Origin: Methylophilus sp. 42
GTDB taxonomy: Bacteria > Pseudomonadota > Gammaproteobacteria > Burkholderiales > Methylophilaceae
Assembly: GCF_000384155.1 (NCBI RefSeq)
Contig: NZ_KB913031.1
Location: 1,488,001-1,552,000, forward strand
DNA: 64,000 bases
Reading direction: 5' to 3'
Shown here: positions 17,747-28,049 of the stretch, one piece after another
Layout of the letters: the number at the start of each line of letters is the position of its first letter
Position numbering within the stretch: the first letter of the stretch is position 1
Made by a program: the position numbers and the translations under genes
The notes under the pieces: model-generated
What the model was told of the DNA's origin: nothing
Seen by the model: the letters and a program-made list of their open reading frames with translations, nothing else
The model's database searches: none

Positions 17747-18121
17747 ATGAATATTGTACAAACACCAAATGCACCCGCTGCGATTGGCCCTTATGCGCAA
17801 GGGGTTGTCGTCGGTAATATTCTTTATACCTCTGGCCAAATTGCATTGCGTCCGGACGGCAGTTTGAATGATGGCGACATCGTGACACAAACCCGCCAGG
17901 TGTTGGCAAATCTGCAAGCAATTATTGAAGCCGCAGGCGGCAGCTTGCAGCAAGTGGTTAAAACAACGGTGTTTCTTAAAAACCTGGATGATTTTGCTGC
18001 GATGAACCAGATTTACGCTGAAGCGTTTGTGACACATACGCCTGCGCGCTCTACTGTGCAAGTGGCCAAGTTGCCACGCGATGTATTGGTGGAAATTGAA
18101 GCTATTGTTGCTTTAAAATAA
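17747..18121 (+). CDS. ridA: RidA-family imine/enamine deaminase
   Basis: Hydrolyses reactive enamine/imine intermediates released by PLP enzymes such as threonine dehydratase. At 124 residues it has the usual length, with the family start PNAPAAIGPYAQG, a central YTSGQIAL, and the C-terminal substrate arginine in PARSTVQVAKLP. The ATG follows AAAGAGAT. It is a single gene between tRNA-Leu and tig. Confidence 0.93.
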   Translation: MNIVQTPNAPAAIGPYAQGVVVGNILYTSGQIALRPDGSLNDGDIVTQTRQVLANLQAIIEAAGGSLQQVVKTTVFLKNLDDFAAMNQIYAEAFVTHTPARSTVQVAKLPRDVLVEIEAIVALK

Positions 18122-18424
18122 TGCTGGCAGATGGCGCTTGAAGTCTGTTTTTCTGGCGCCATATAACACTTAAACACAGGCTTTTTGACTAGCTTTATTC
18201 TATTTGATGAAGCGAAGTGATACGCTTATTGCGTAGGCATCGGCTTGAAGTTTATTTCAATTGAGACTTGTGTTATATTTTTAGGCTCTTTTTTCATAAT
18301 TTGATCGCCATTAAAAGCCTTTAGAGTGTGGTCAGGTTGTGTTTAAACATTTATTAAGACGCACAAGCAGGCGTCTACTTACATAACCCATCGTTATTAA
18401 AACGATTTTTACAGGAAGTTCAGC
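18122..18424. other. Intergenic region before tig
   Basis: About 300 bases without a gene. It should hold the tig promoter. TA-rich elements (for example TATATT at 18274) occur, but I cannot assign -35/-10 hexamers with proper spacing, and no sigma-32 match like that before lon is seen. Confidence 0.5.
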
Positions 18425-19735
18425 ATGGCAGCAGTATCTGTTGAAACAGTCAGCAACTTGGAACGTCGCATGACTATCAAAGTCCCTTTAGCTCCGCTGG
18501 AAGGGCAAATCAGACAACGTTTACAGCAAATTTCTCGTACAGCCAAATTTTCTGGTTTCCGTCCGGGCAAAGCGCCTATTGGCCTGGTTAATCAGCACTA
18601 TGGTGATCAGGTGCGTGACGAGGTTTACTCCAAAGCGGTTGAGACCAGCTTTGGCGATGCTGTTGAGCAGAACAAACTGCGTGTTGCTGGCTTCCCGAAT
18701 ATTGAACACCTGCCATTTAAAGATGCTGCAGAAGAGTTTGAATACATCGCTACTTTTGAGATTTTCCCGGAAGTTGCTGTGGGTGATCTGAGCAAAGTGA
18801 AAATCGAGCGCCCGGCACTGGAGTTGTCCGATGCTGACGTAGAAAAAACACTGGATGTGTTGGTGAAGCAGCGCGTCAGTTACGAGCCTGTGAAACGTGC
18901 GTCTAAAAAGGCGGATCGTATTAACATTACATTGACGGCTTCTATCGATGGTCAACAGGTTGAAAGCACGGGCGATCGTGGTATTGACCTGGTGATTGGT
19001 GAGCCAGGCCGCGTCAAGGAGTTTGATGATGCCTTGGTCGGTGGTAAAGCGGGTACTGAGAAGTCATTCGATATTACTTACCCGGCTGATCACAATCCTG
19101 CACAATTAGCAGGTAAAACAGTGACTTATGACGTGAAATTCGTGTCTGTGTCACAACCGGTTTATCCTGAAATCGACGCTGAGTTTGCTAAAAACCTGGG
19201 CGTGGAAGACGGTAACCTTGACACCATGAAATCTGAAATCAAACAAAGTCTGGAGCAAGAAGTCGACAAGCGTATCAAAGCGCGTGTCAAAGAGTCTGTA
19301 TTCCAGGCCCTAGTGGATGAAACCAGCTTCGAATTGCCAAAAGCGATTGTGTCTGCTGAAACCAACCGCCTGATGCAAGTAGCGGCACAAAACCTGCGCC
19401 AACGTGGTGTAGATCCAGCGCAAGTGCCGATGGAGCCTTCTGTGTTTGAAACACAGGCGCAACGTAACGCCAAATTGCGTATGGTATTGACTGAGTTGGT
19501 GAATACCAATAACTTGCAAGCGTCAGCTGATCAAGTACGTGCGATGGTTGATAGCTTTGCGCAAAGCTTTGAGAAGCCTGATGAGCTGGTCAGCTGGTAT
19601 TATGCAGATGTTAAACGTCTGGATGAGCCTGCAGCATTGGCAACAGAAGAGAATGTAGTGGCTTGGGTGCTGGATAAAGCCAAAGTCACTAACAAAAAAA
19701 TTAAATTTGATGAATTGATGATGGCAGGTGCTTAA
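18425..19735 (+). CDS. tig: Trigger factor
   Basis: Ribosome-associated chaperone and peptidyl-prolyl isomerase. The 436 residues show the ribosome-docking signature GFRPGKAP (44-51), a central FKBP-type domain (about 160-245), and the C-terminal helical chaperone arms. The ATG follows AGGAAG. clpP starts three bases after the stop and clpX follows, the standard tig-clpP-clpX arrangement. Confidence 0.97.
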   Translation: MAAVSVETVSNLERRMTIKVPLAPLEGQIRQRLQQISRTAKFSGFRPGKAPIGLVNQHYGDQVRDEVYSKAVETSFGDAVEQNKLRVAGFPNIEHLPFKDAAEEFEYIATFEIFPEVAVGDLSKVKIERPALELSDADVEKTLDVLVKQRVSYEPVKRASKKADRINITLTASIDGQQVESTGDRGIDLVIGEPGRVKEFDDALVGGKAGTEKSFDITYPADHNPAQLAGKTVTYDVKFVSVSQPVYPEIDAEFAKNLGVEDGNLDTMKSEIKQSLEQEVDKRIKARVKESVFQALVDETSFELPKAIVSAETNRLMQVAAQNLRQRGVDPAQVPMEPSVFETQAQRNAKLRMVLTELVNTNNLQASADQVRAMVDSFAQSFEKPDELVSWYYADVKRLDEPAALATEENVVAWVLDKAKVTNKKIKFDELMMAGA

Positions 19736-19738
19736 ACC

Positions 19739-20386
19739 ATGAATTATATGAACGCGAACGAGGGCATGATGCAACAAAGAATGGAGCCGCAAGGGCTTGG
19801 CTATATCCCAATGGTCATTGAGCAAAGTGGCCGCGGTGAGCGTTCGTATGACATCTATTCAAGATTACTCAAAGAGCGCGTCATTTTCCTGGTGGGTCCT
19901 GTCAATGATATGACAGCCAACCTGGTAGTGGCGCAGCTGTTGTTCCTTGAGGCAGAAAATCCGGACAAGGATATTTCCTTGTACATTAACTCTCCAGGCG
20001 GCTCGGTGACTGCCGGTATGTCAATTTATGACACCATGCAGTTTATCAAACCGGACGTGAGCACATTGTGCATTGGCCAGGCGGCCAGCATGGGCGCGTT
20101 TCTGCTGACTGCAGGCGCCAAGGGCAAGCGTTTTTGCCTGCCTAACTCTCGCGTGATGATTCATCAGCCACTGGGCGGTTTCCAGGGCCAGGCGTCTGAT
20201 ATCGCGATTCACGCCAAAGAGATTTTGTACCTCAAAGACAAATTGAATGGCATCATGGCTCATCATACGGGTCAAAATATTGAAACTATTGCCAACGATA
20301 CCGATCGTGACAATTTTATGAGTGCTGACGCTGCCAAGGCTTATGGTCTGGTAGACCAGGTGATTGCCGCACGTAGCGCTGTTTAA
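19739..20386 (+). CDS. clpP: ATP-dependent Clp protease proteolytic subunit
   Basis: Serine peptidase forming the barrel of ClpXP. The 215 residues contain the nucleophile in GQAASMGAF (Ser117) and the catalytic His in MIHQPLGG (His142). A short N-terminal segment ([15 protein letters not shown]) precedes the mature [11 protein letters not shown] start, consistent with self-processing. It sits between tig and clpX in an operon. Confidence 0.97.
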   Translation: MNYMNANEGMMQQRMEPQGLGYIPMVIEQSGRGERSYDIYSRLLKERVIFLVGPVNDMTANLVVAQLLFLEAENPDKDISLYINSPGGSVTAGMSIYDTMQFIKPDVSTLCIGQAASMGAFLLTAGAKGKRFCLPNSRVMIHQPLGGFQGQASDIAIHAKEILYLKDKLNGIMAHHTGQNIETIANDTDRDNFMSADAAKAYGLVDQVIAARSAV

Positions 20387-20413
20387 TCAGCGAGCAACCA
20401 GCAGGGGAATAGC

Positions 20414-21703
20414 ATGGCAAACAAATCTGATAGCGAAAAGCTTTTATATTGCTCGTTTTGTGGCAAAAGCCAGCACGAAGTCAAAAAACTGATTGCTGGT
20501 CCCTCTGTATTCATTTGCGATGAATGCGTTGATTTGTGCAACGACATTATCCGCGAAGAAATCCAGAGCCTGAACGAAATCAAGTCCGCAGATAAAAAAC
20601 TGCCGACACCACAGGAAATCTGCCTGATTCTGGATCAATACGTCATTGGCCAGGTACAGGCGAAAAAGAATCTGGCTGTAGCGGTATACAACCACTACAA
20701 ACGCCTGGGTTACAACCCGTTGTCTGACGCCAATCAGACCGGTAAAGATGACATCGAAGTGCAAAAAAGCAATATTTTGCTAATCGGGCCAACGGGCTCA
20801 GGTAAAACTTTGCTGGCACAAACGTTGGCACGCCTGCTGGATGTGCCATTCGTCATGGCCGATGCCACCACGTTGACTGAAGCTGGTTATGTGGGGGAAG
20901 ACGTTGAAAACATCATGCAGAAATTGCTGCAAAAGTGTGACTACGACGTTGAGAAAGCGCAGCGCGGTATTGTCTATATCGATGAAGTTGACAAGATTTC
21001 CCGTAAATCTGACAACCCATCTATTACGCGTGATGTGTCAGGTGAGGGCGTGCAGCAGGCCTTGCTGAAACTGATCGAAGGCACGATTGCTTCTGTACCA
21101 CCACAAGGTGGCCGCAAACATCCTAACCAGGAATTTGTGCAACTGGACACGACTAACATCCTGTTCATTTGCGGTGGTGCATTTGATGGTCTGGAAAAAG
21201 TCATTCGTCATCGCTCGGAAAAAGGCGGCATTGGTTTTGGCGCTGAAGTGAAGAGCAAAGAGGATGTACGTGCTGTTGGCGAAGTCCTGCGCGAAGTTGA
21301 GCCAGAAGATCTGATCAAGTTTGGCCTGATTCCTGAGTTTATTGGTCGTTTGCCAGTGGTGGCAACGCTGGAGTCTCTGGATGAAGCGGCTTTGATGACG
21401 ATTTTGGTTGAGCCGAAAAATGCATTGACCAAACAGTATATGAAGTTGTTCAAGATGGAAGGCGTGGAGCTGGAGTTTGAAGATTCCGCACTGCTTTTGA
21501 TCGCTAAAAAAGCGCTTGAGCGTAAAACCGGTGCACGTGGTTTGCGTTCTATCATGGAACATTCATTACTTGACCTCATGTATGAATTGCCATCACTCAA
21601 GGGCCTGGCTAAGGTGATTGTAGATGCTGGCGTGATTGAACACACTTCCGAACCAATTCTGATTTATCAGGATGCGCAAAAACGCGTTGAAAACGCAAAC
21701 TAA
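20414..21703 (+). CDS. clpX: ATP-dependent Clp protease ATP-binding subunit ClpX
   Basis: AAA+ unfoldase that feeds substrates to ClpP. The 429 residues have an N-terminal zinc-binding domain (Cys13, Cys16, Cys35, Cys38), Walker A GPTGSGKT (125-132), Walker [10 protein letters not shown], the pore and sensor segments, and a C-terminal small domain. ATG with AGGGGAAT upstream. Two strong hairpins follow the stop. Confidence 0.97.
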   Translation: MANKSDSEKLLYCSFCGKSQHEVKKLIAGPSVFICDECVDLCNDIIREEIQSLNEIKSADKKLPTPQEICLILDQYVIGQVQAKKNLAVAVYNHYKRLGYNPLSDANQTGKDDIEVQKSNILLIGPTGSGKTLLAQTLARLLDVPFVMADATTLTEAGYVGEDVENIMQKLLQKCDYDVEKAQRGIVYIDEVDKISRKSDNPSITRDVSGEGVQQALLKLIEGTIASVPPQGGRKHPNQEFVQLDTTNILFICGGAFDGLEKVIRHRSEKGGIGFGAEVKSKEDVRAVGEVLREVEPEDLIKFGLIPEFIGRLPVVATLESLDEAALMTILVEPKNALTKQYMKLFKMEGVELEFEDSALLLIAKKALERKTGARGLRSIMEHSLLDLMYELPSLKGLAKVIVDAGVIEHTSEPILIYQDAQKRVENAN

Positions 21704-21709
21704 ATCCCC

Positions 21710-21760
21710 CTTGCAATAGCCACCTGGCTATTGCAAGATAGCATCTACAACATTAGATGC
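21710..21760 (+). terminator. Tandem hairpins between clpX and lon
   Basis: A 13-base perfect stem (21710-21722 with 21725-21737, arm CTTGCAATAGCCA) is followed by a 7-base stem (GCATCTA / TAGATGC, 21741-21760). Neither has a T-run, so they may act as weak terminators or as 3' mRNA protection of clpX. Confidence 0.55.
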
Positions 21761-21767
21761 CTGCTCT

Positions 21768-21796
21768 CTTGAATTCTCAAAGAATGTTCCCATCTA
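21768..21796 (+). promoter_or_regulatory. Probable sigma-32 heat-shock promoter of lon
   Basis: CTTGAA (21768-21773), 15 bases, then CCCATCTA (21789-21796), close to the heat-shock consensus CTTGAAA / CCCCATnTA. It lies about 43 bases before the lon ATG. lon is a classical heat-shock gene, which fits. Confidence 0.75.
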
Positions 21797-21838
21797 AATG
21801 CAAAGGACTGGCTCCTTTGACACTTTTTGAAAGACGCT

Positions 21839-24274
21839 ATGACAGAACACACTTTGCTTGACTCCGAGATACCCGAAGAAAACGCTTTAATCCCGTTATT
21901 GCCATTGCGCGATGTCGTTGTCTACCCGCATTTAGTGATTCCGCTGTTTGTTGGCCGCACCAAGTCGGTTAAAGCGCTGGAACGCGCCTCAGAAGGCGAT
22001 AAAAAGATTTTGCTGGTGGCCCAGAAATCGGCCAACAAAGACGATCCTACGGCAGAAGACCTGTACGAAATCGGGACGCTGGCAACCGTATTACAAATGC
22101 TGAAGTTGCCGGATGGCACCGTGAAAGTATTGGTTGAAGGTCTGCATCGTGTGCGTGTTTCCGATTTTATGGAAACCGACGATTGCTTTATGGCATTGGG
22201 TGTAGAAGTTGAGCAAACCGACCAGGACGACAAAGAGGCTGAAGCCTTGATGCGTACCGTCATGACCCAGTTTGACCAATACGTCAAACTGAACAAAAAG
22301 ATTCCCCCTGAAATCCTGACCTCATTGGCGACGATTAACGAGCCTGGTCGCTTGGCGGATACCATTTCTGCACATCTGACCCTCAAGCTTGAGGAAAAGC
22401 AGAAAGTACTGGAAATGCTCAGTGTCATCGAGCGATTGGAGCACTTGCTGTTCCTGATGGAGTCTGAAATTGACATCTTGCAGGTAGAAAAACGCATCCG
22501 TGGCCGTGTGAAACGCCAAATGGAGAAAAGCCAGCGTGAGTACTATCTGAATGAGCAAGTCAAAGCGATTCAGAAAGAGTTGGGCGAGCAAGACGAAAAT
22601 GCCGAGATGGAAGAGCTTGAGCAGCGCATCAAAAATGCGGCCATGCCTAAAGAAGCCTTGGCTAAGGTCACTGCCGAGTTCAAGAAACTCAAATTGATGT
22701 CCCCGATGTCAGCTGAAGCTTCCGTGGTGCGCAACTATATTGATACCTTGCTTAACCTGCCTTGGAAAAAGAAAACCAAAATCAGCAAAGATCTGCAAAC
22801 CGCAGAAGAGATTCTGGATGCAGACCATTACGGCCTGGATAAAGTCAAAGAGCGGATTGTGGAGTATCTGGCAGTACAACAACGCGTAGGCAAGCTCAAG
22901 GCCCCCATCTTGTGCCTGGTGGGCCCTCCAGGGGTAGGTAAAACCTCTCTGGGACAGAGCATCGCTAAAGCCGTGAACCGCAAGTTTGTGCGTATGGCAT
23001 TGGGCGGTGTGCGTGATGAAGCCGAAATTCGAGGCCACCGTCGTACTTACATTGGCTCCATGCCGGGTAAAGTGCTGCAGAGCATGACCAAGGTTGGCGT
23101 GAAAAACCCTTTATTCCTGCTCGACGAAGTCGACAAGATGGGGCAAGACATGCGTGGTGATCCATCTTCCGCGTTGCTGGAGGTGTTGGACCCAGAGCAA
23201 AACCATACTTTTGCCGATCACTATGTTGAAGTGGACTATGACCTGAGCGACGTCATGTTCGTGGCAACGGCTAACAGTATGAATATTCCTGAGCCATTGC
23301 TGGATCGTATGGAAATCATTCGCCTGTCCGGCTACACCGAAGACGAAAAGATTAATATCGCTCAACGCTACTTGCTGCCTAAGCAATTAAAAGCGCACGC
23401 GCTGAAAACCACAGATATTTCTGTGGCCGAGAGTGTATTGCGCGATATCGTGCGTTATTACACGCGTGAGGCCGGTGTTCGCCGTCTGGAGCAAGAGATC
23501 GCCAAAATTTGCCGTAAAGCCGTTAAAGAGCAATTGCTGGCTAAAGGTAAAAGCAAAACGGTTAAGAAGGTCAATATTACTAGCAAAAACATTGAGCAAT
23601 ATCTGGGCGTAAAGCGCTACGACTTTGGTGTTGCTGCCAAAGAAAACCAGGTGGGGCAGGTGACAGGGCTGGCCTGGACTTCAGTCGGTGGCGAGTTGCT
23701 GACCATTGAAGCCGTGACTTTGCCAGGTAAAGGCAAAACCATTACCACTGGTAAGCTGGGTGATGTGATGCAAGAGTCTGTGACCGCTGCGATGAGCGTT
23801 GTGCGTAGCCGTTCAGAAGGCTTGGGCATCCCAACCGACTTCTACGAGAAGAAGGACATCCATATTCACTTGCCAGAAGGGGCGACCCCTAAAGATGGCC
23901 CAAGTGCTGGTATTGGCCTCACAACAGCGATTGTATCGGTACTCACTGGCATTCCAGCGCGTGCTGATGTCGCGATGACAGGCGAAATTACGTTACGTGG
24001 TGAAGTCTTGCCGATTGGCGGATTGAAAGAGAAACTGTTGGCAGCCCATAGAGGTGGGATTAAAACAGTGCTAATTCCTTCTGCCAACGAAAAAGATCTG
24101 GTCGAAATTCCGGCCAATATCAAGAAGGATCTGGAGATTCATTGCGTAAAATGGATCGATCAGGTGCTGGATTTGGCCCTCGAAAGTGCGCCGCAACCTC
24201 TGGTAGTCGATGCGCCAGCTGTTGAGATTGTCGCTTCTGGGGATGCGAATTCGGAGCAAGCTGTCACGCATTAG
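21839..24274 (+). CDS. lon: Lon protease
   Basis: ATP-dependent cytoplasmic serine-lysine protease degrading misfolded and regulatory proteins. The 811 residues comprise a LON substrate-binding domain (about 16-210), a coiled region, an AAA+ module with Walker A GPPGVGKT (362-369), and a peptidase domain with the catalytic dyad Ser689 (in [10 protein letters not shown]) and Lys732. ATG 21839 is preferred to an in-frame TTG at 21827. A heat-shock type promoter lies just upstream. Confidence 0.97.
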   Translation: MTEHTLLDSEIPEENALIPLLPLRDVVVYPHLVIPLFVGRTKSVKALERASEGDKKILLVAQKSANKDDPTAEDLYEIGTLATVLQMLKLPDGTVKVLVEGLHRVRVSDFMETDDCFMALGVEVEQTDQDDKEAEALMRTVMTQFDQYVKLNKKIPPEILTSLATINEPGRLADTISAHLTLKLEEKQKVLEMLSVIERLEHLLFLMESEIDILQVEKRIRGRVKRQMEKSQREYYLNEQVKAIQKELGEQDENAEMEELEQRIKNAAMPKEALAKVTAEFKKLKLMSPMSAEASVVRNYIDTLLNLPWKKKTKISKDLQTAEEILDADHYGLDKVKERIVEYLAVQQRVGKLKAPILCLVGPPGVGKTSLGQSIAKAVNRKFVRMALGGVRDEAEIRGHRRTYIGSMPGKVLQSMTKVGVKNPLFLLDEVDKMGQDMRGDPSSALLEVLDPEQNHTFADHYVEVDYDLSDVMFVATANSMNIPEPLLDRMEIIRLSGYTEDEKINIAQRYLLPKQLKAHALKTTDISVAESVLRDIVRYYTREAGVRRLEQEIAKICRKAVKEQLLAKGKSKTVKKVNITSKNIEQYLGVKRYDFGVAAKENQVGQVTGLAWTSVGGELLTIEAVTLPGKGKTITTGKLGDVMQESVTAAMSVVRSRSEGLGIPTDFYEKKDIHIHLPEGATPKDGPSAGIGLTTAIVSVLTGIPARADVAMTGEITLRGEVLPIGGLKEKLLAAHRGGIKTVLIPSANEKDLVEIPANIKKDLEIHCVKWIDQVLDLALESAPQPLVVDAPAVEIVASGDANSEQAVTH

Positions 24275-24315
24275 TAAAATTGATGCGAATTATTGTCAAA
24301 AGGCCGGATTAGCGC

Positions 24316-24345
24316 TTGACAGCTCGTTTTGCGGCTTGATATAAA
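24316..24345 (+). promoter_or_regulatory. Probable sigma-70 promoter of hupB
   Basis: Perfect TTGACA (24316-24321), 18 bases, TATAAA (24340-24345). An imperfect hairpin (about 24343-24371, GGTACA / TGTACC core) would form at the start of the transcript. Confidence 0.75.
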
Positions 24346-24394
24346 GACGGTACAGGATGTACCTGTCTTTTTAACTAGTTATTAGGGGAAACAC

Positions 24395-24667
24395 GTGAAT
24401 AAATCAGAATTGATAGATCATATTGCAAGTGCTGCTGGTATTTCTAAAGCCGCTGCGGCTCGTGCTCTGGATGCAACAACTGAGGCTATTTCCGGCGCAT
24501 TGAAAAAAGGTGATCTGGTAACCTTGATTGGTTTTGGTACATTCTATGTAGGTGAGCGTTCTGCCCGTTCTGGCCGTAATCCTCGTACCGGCGCAACAAT
24601 TAATATCAAAGCTGCAAAATCTCCTAAATTTAGGGCTGGTAAAGGCCTTAAAGATGCTGTAAACTAG
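24395..24667 (+). CDS. hupB: DNA-binding protein HU-beta
   Basis: Histone-like nucleoid protein that bends DNA. The 90 residues follow the HU pattern: the [11 protein letters not shown] start, the dimer core, and the beta-arm run [16 protein letters not shown] around the DNA-intercalating Pro. The start is GTG with AGGGGAAA upstream. It lies downstream of lon, the usual gammaproteobacterial and betaproteobacterial order, with its own promoter. Confidence 0.96.
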   Translation: MNKSELIDHIASAAGISKAAAARALDATTEAISGALKKGDLVTLIGFGTFYVGERSARSGRNPRTGATINIKAAKSPKFRAGKGLKDAVN

Positions 24668-24728
24668 CATTCTTTGGTTGAGCAGCGTTAGTTGCTCTGC
24701 CAGCAGTAGCAACACAAGTGGTTGTTAC

Positions 24729-24804
24729 GGGTGCTTAGCTCAGTTGGTAGAGCGTCGCCCTTACAAGGCGAATGTCAGCGGTTCGACCCCGTTAGCACCC
24801 ACCA
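24729..24804 (+). tRNA. tRNA-Val (anticodon TAC)
   Basis: 76 bases: acceptor GGGTGCT / AGCACCC, anticodon loop CTTACAA on a TCGCC/GGCGA stem, T-loop GTTCGACCC, encoded CCA. Confidence 0.95.
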
Positions 24805-24812
24805 AACAATTA

Positions 24813-24848
24813 AAATTAAGAGTGCGAAGTATGCGCTCTTAATTTTTT
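24813..24848 (+). terminator. Terminator after tRNA-Val
   Basis: Ten-base arms AAATTAAGAG / CTCTTAATTT extended by three inner pairs, followed by a T-run. Confidence 0.85.
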
Positions 24849-24920
24849 GAGTGACGCAGTACTTGAGAAGTTACTTTAATTAGTGAAGCTAAGTGCTGAT
24901 TAATAATTAAAAAATAGTTG

Positions 24921-24948
24921 TTGATTTTATAAAAAACGATGTTATAAT
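24921..24948 (+). promoter_or_regulatory. Probable promoter of tRNA-Asp
   Basis: TTGATT (24921-24926), 16 bases, perfect TATAAT (24943-24948), about 20 bases before the tRNA. Confidence 0.68.
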
Positions 24949-24967
24949 TTCAGCTTAACGATTACCG

Positions 24968-25044
24968 GGAGCGGTAGTTCAGTTGGTTAGAATACCGGCC
25001 TGTCACGCCGGGGGTCGCGGGTTCGAGTCCCGTCCGCTCCGCCA
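24968..25044 (+). tRNA. tRNA-Asp (anticodon GTC)
   Basis: 77 bases: acceptor GGAGCGG / CCGCTCC, anticodon loop CTGTCAC on a CCGGC/GCCGG stem, T-loop GTTCGAGTC, encoded CCA. Confidence 0.95.
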
Positions 25045-25048
25045 AATA

Positions 25049-25076
25049 AAAAGCCCTGATTATTCAGGGCTTTTTT
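25049..25076 (+). terminator. Terminator after tRNA-Asp
   Basis: Stem AAGCCCTGA / TCAGGGCTT with a four-base loop and a run of T. Confidence 0.9.
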
Positions 25077-25371
25077 CTTTTCTGCATTTCTGTCATCTCT
25101 TTGCTATTCATATCCGCCTTTAAGCTTTGCATTTCAATTTAGATTGAATATTTAAATCGATATTTTTTGCATTGCGTCATGCATGGATCTCAAGCTTTCG
25201 GCATGCACATTTAATAATGCTTCATTCTAAGCATCCCGTACTGATGCGCCCACTTGTTTCCTGCCAATAAAGCCGCTGTCAAAGTATGAACACTAGGCTG
25301 GAATCCGGCTATATTGGCGGGTTTATGGTATAGTTTACCGTTGCAAAAAATCAGGTAATGGAAACTATAAA
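25077..25371. other. Intergenic region before the PpiD-like gene
   Basis: About 295 bases with no gene. A -10-like TATAGT near 25331 may belong to the downstream promoter, but I see no properly spaced -35. Nothing else is recognisable. Confidence 0.45.
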
Positions 25372-27270
25372 ATGTTGGAAGCACTAAGAAAACATACACA
25401 AGGATGGATGGCAAAAATCATTCTGGCGCTGATTGTGGTGCCATTTGCATTGTTTGGGATCGACTCCTATTTAAATCAGGCCGGTGGTCAAGTCGCTGTG
25501 GCTAAAGTAGATGGCCAAAAGATCTCTTTACAGGAGTTCTCTAACGCCGTTGAAAATGCACGTAACTACATGCAGTCACAAGGGCAAAAAGTTGATCCAG
25601 CCATGCTGGAAAGCCCGGCATTCAAGCAGTCCGTGCTGGATGGCATTATTACCCGCCGTTTGGTAGAAGGCGCAGTTCAGGACTATCGCTTCAAGATCAG
25701 TGATGAGCAATTGAGCCAACACGTATTAGGGATGCCAGAATTTCAGAGCAACGGTAAGTTTTCTGAAGAGACTTATAATCAGCTGCTGACGCAAAATAAA
25801 CTGACCCCAGCCAAGTTTGAACAAAGCGTACGTAAGGACCTGGCTGTACAGCAGGTGCGTGATGGTTTGACTAACCTGGTGTTTATGCCGAAAAAAGTGG
25901 CTGAGCAATCACTCATGTCAGAGTTTGAGCAACGTGAAGTCACTGTGGTTGACGTTAAAGTGTCTGATTTCGTGAATCAGGTCAACGTCACACCAGAGCA
26001 AGTGCAAGCCTATTACAATCAGCATAAAACCAAGTTCATCGCGCCAGCCAAGGTGAAGCTGCAATTTGCTTTGCTGACGGCCGCTGGTTTGATGGGGCAG
26101 GTAAGTGTGACGGATGCAGAGTTGAAGCAGTTCTACGACGAAAATGCGGCTAAATTGCAAGGCGACGAACAGCGTCAAGCCAGTCATATCCTGATTGGCT
26201 TCAGCAGCACAGCAACGCCAGCTGAAAAAGCAGCCGCCAAACAGAAAGCCGAGATTATTCTGAAACAAGTCAAAGCCAACCCCAAGAGCTTTGAAAAGCT
26301 GGCAATTGAAAATTCACAAGACACCGGTTCTGCTGGTAAGGGTGGCGACCTGGGTAGCTTTGGTCGTGGCGCTATGGTGAAACCGTTTGAAGACGCAGCC
26401 TTCTCGATGAAGGTCGGCGATATGAGTGACCTGGTTGAGTCCGAGTTTGGTTACCACATTATCAAGCTGACTGGCATTACTGGTGAGTCTTCTGACTTCG
26501 ACTCTGTGAAACTCAAACTGAAAGCAGAATTGCTGTTCCAGAAAGCACAAGCCAAATATGCAGAACTGGCAGATGACTTCGGTAACACTGTCTACGAGCA
26601 ATCCGGCAGCCTGGACCCGGTCGCCAAGAAGTTTAATGTACAAGTACAAACCTCTCCGGCGATGAGCAAAGACGAAATCTCTAAATTCTTTAAGAGTGAT
26701 CGTTTTGCAACCTTGGTATTTTCTGATGAAGTACTGAAAGAAAAACGCAATACCGAAGCTGTTGAAGTGTCACCAAACAACTTGATCGCCGGACGCGTGG
26801 TCGAGTATGCGCCAGAAGCACCACGTAGCTTTGATGAAGTGAAAGGTGGCATTGAGGCACTGTTGAAAGCCGAAGCCGCAGGCAAGCTGGCACAACAAAA
26901 AGGTGAAGCACTGCTGGCAGACCTTAAAGCAGGTAAAGCGGCGGACACTGACTGGATCACTCCGGTGACAATTGATCGCAGAAATGCACAAGGTTTAAGC
27001 GATGGCGTGATGAGAAATGTGTTTAAGGTGAATACGCATGCCTTGCCAGCCTACTATGGTTTTAATGAAGCTAATAAGGGCTACACCGTGATTAAAGTGA
27101 TTGCGGTTAACCAGAAGCTCAAAGACCAGCCGGACGTGGCTGACAGAGCGTTTAAAGCCTATCAGGCAGCATTGGGTGATGAAATGTCCCACGCTTATGT
27201 CGGCTCACTCAAAGCCAAGAAAGATATTCAGTTCAATGCGAAAGTATTGTTATCAAAAGGTAATGAATAA
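25372..27270 (+). CDS. PpiD-like periplasmic folding chaperone (SurA_N / rotamase)
   Basis: Inner-membrane-anchored periplasmic folding factor acting on proteins leaving the Sec translocon. The 632 residues have one N-terminal membrane helix (about 12-30, WMAKIILALIVVPFALFGI), a SurA_N-type chaperone region, a parvulin domain starting near ASHILIGF (about 260-365), and a long C-terminal helical part. PpiD of E. coli has the same length and order. It follows the lon-hupB-tRNA block, as ppiD follows lon-hupB in enterobacteria. Confidence 0.9.
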   Translation: MLEALRKHTQGWMAKIILALIVVPFALFGIDSYLNQAGGQVAVAKVDGQKISLQEFSNAVENARNYMQSQGQKVDPAMLESPAFKQSVLDGIITRRLVEGAVQDYRFKISDEQLSQHVLGMPEFQSNGKFSEETYNQLLTQNKLTPAKFEQSVRKDLAVQQVRDGLTNLVFMPKKVAEQSLMSEFEQREVTVVDVKVSDFVNQVNVTPEQVQAYYNQHKTKFIAPAKVKLQFALLTAAGLMGQVSVTDAELKQFYDENAAKLQGDEQRQASHILIGFSSTATPAEKAAAKQKAEIILKQVKANPKSFEKLAIENSQDTGSAGKGGDLGSFGRGAMVKPFEDAAFSMKVGDMSDLVESEFGYHIIKLTGITGESSDFDSVKLKLKAELLFQKAQAKYAELADDFGNTVYEQSGSLDPVAKKFNVQVQTSPAMSKDEISKFFKSDRFATLVFSDEVLKEKRNTEAVEVSPNNLIAGRVVEYAPEAPRSFDEVKGGIEALLKAEAAGKLAQQKGEALLADLKAGKAADTDWITPVTIDRRNAQGLSDGVMRNVFKVNTHALPAYYGFNEANKGYTVIKVIAVNQKLKDQPDVADRAFKAYQAALGDEMSHAYVGSLKAKKDIQFNAKVLLSKGNE

Positions 27271-27290
27271 TTTAGCGAGCTGAAGTAAAG

Positions 27291-27316
27291 AAAGGAGGGC
27301 ATTGCCCTCCTTTTTT
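27291..27316 (+). terminator. Terminator of the PpiD-like gene
   Basis: Ten-base stem AAAGGAGGGC / GCCCTCCTTT with a three-base loop, then a T-run. Confidence 0.88.
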
Positions 27317-27335
27317 ATTTTGTATAGAGAGGTTT

Positions 27336-27938
27336 TTATTGCGAACTGGCAAAAAAACTCAAAGCGGTTGTAATACCAGATGAAAGCAACCAGGCAAGCG
27401 CGGCACAGTTAAGAGTAATCGTCATCCAGAATAAGAGTTGGAAAGAAAGCTTTTTCGATTTGTGGCGAAACCACCTTTGTGCCAGGATTGCGCCCGGCCA
27501 GCCACCAATCAATGCCAGTATATGTAATGTAATTTCTGGTGTGCGTCTCAGATTTCGCTTGGCTGCTGATTTATCTCGCTGATAGACGATCAGCGACAAA
27601 ATGCTTGCTGCGATATAAAGGTAAAAGATAAGTGGCTGTAGTTTTCTCAAAAAGACCGCGGTAGCCATGCAGGCAAGAAAAACAATGGCAAAAAGTAACA
27701 GAAAGGTACCATCTTTGGATCGTACTGCATCATCAATGTATTTAACGTGTTCAGCCTGCAGTTTTCTATTTTCAGCCTTTTTGACTGTGTAAGTCACAAT
27801 GTCATTATTCATCGGTCGGCGATAACGATTCGTAAAAGCCGTAATATGAACAAACATCTGGTTGCCACCGCCATGCGGTGTGATAAAGCCAAAACCTTGT
27901 TCGTCTTTCCAAGAGGTGACTCTGCCTTGATAGCGCAT
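27336..27938 (-). CDS. Cold-shock-domain protein fused to DUF1294 membrane region
   Basis: About 200 residues. The N-terminal 65 residues are a cold-shock/OB domain with the RNA-binding pattern KDEQGFGFITPHGGG and MFVHITAF. The C-terminal part has three hydrophobic helices and the DUF1294 pattern of small membrane proteins (YQRDKSAAKRNLRRTPE then GGWPGA). ATG 27938 (MRYQG) is preferred because family members start this way; ATG 27956 is the alternative. The function is unknown; the fusion implies an RNA-binding module tethered to the inner membrane. Confidence 0.82.
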   Translation of the reverse strand: MRYQGRVTSWKDEQGFGFITPHGGGNQMFVHITAFTNRYRRPMNNDIVTYTVKKAENRKLQAEHVKYIDDAVRSKDGTFLLLFAIVFLACMATAVFLRKLQPLIFYLYIAASILSLIVYQRDKSAAKRNLRRTPEITLHILALIGGWPGAILAQRWFRHKSKKLSFQLLFWMTITLNCAALAWLLSSGITTALSFFASSQ

Positions 27939-27975
27939 AACACGATTACCTAACATTTTTAAATCTATGGCTCGT

Positions 27976-28005
27976 CTGTCAAATTAACTTTGGCTATTTT
28001 GACAG
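27976..28005. promoter_or_regulatory. Inverted repeat upstream of the cold-shock/DUF1294 gene
   Basis: Perfect 8-base arms CTGTCAAA / TTTGACAG with a 14-base centre, 38 bases before the start codon. It could be an operator or contain a minus-strand -35 (TTGACA). It marks the chromosomal flank of the cassette array. Confidence 0.4.
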
Positions 28006-28049
28006 TGGAGCGCTTGTGAATACTATAGTAGATCTTATGTTCGCATCTC

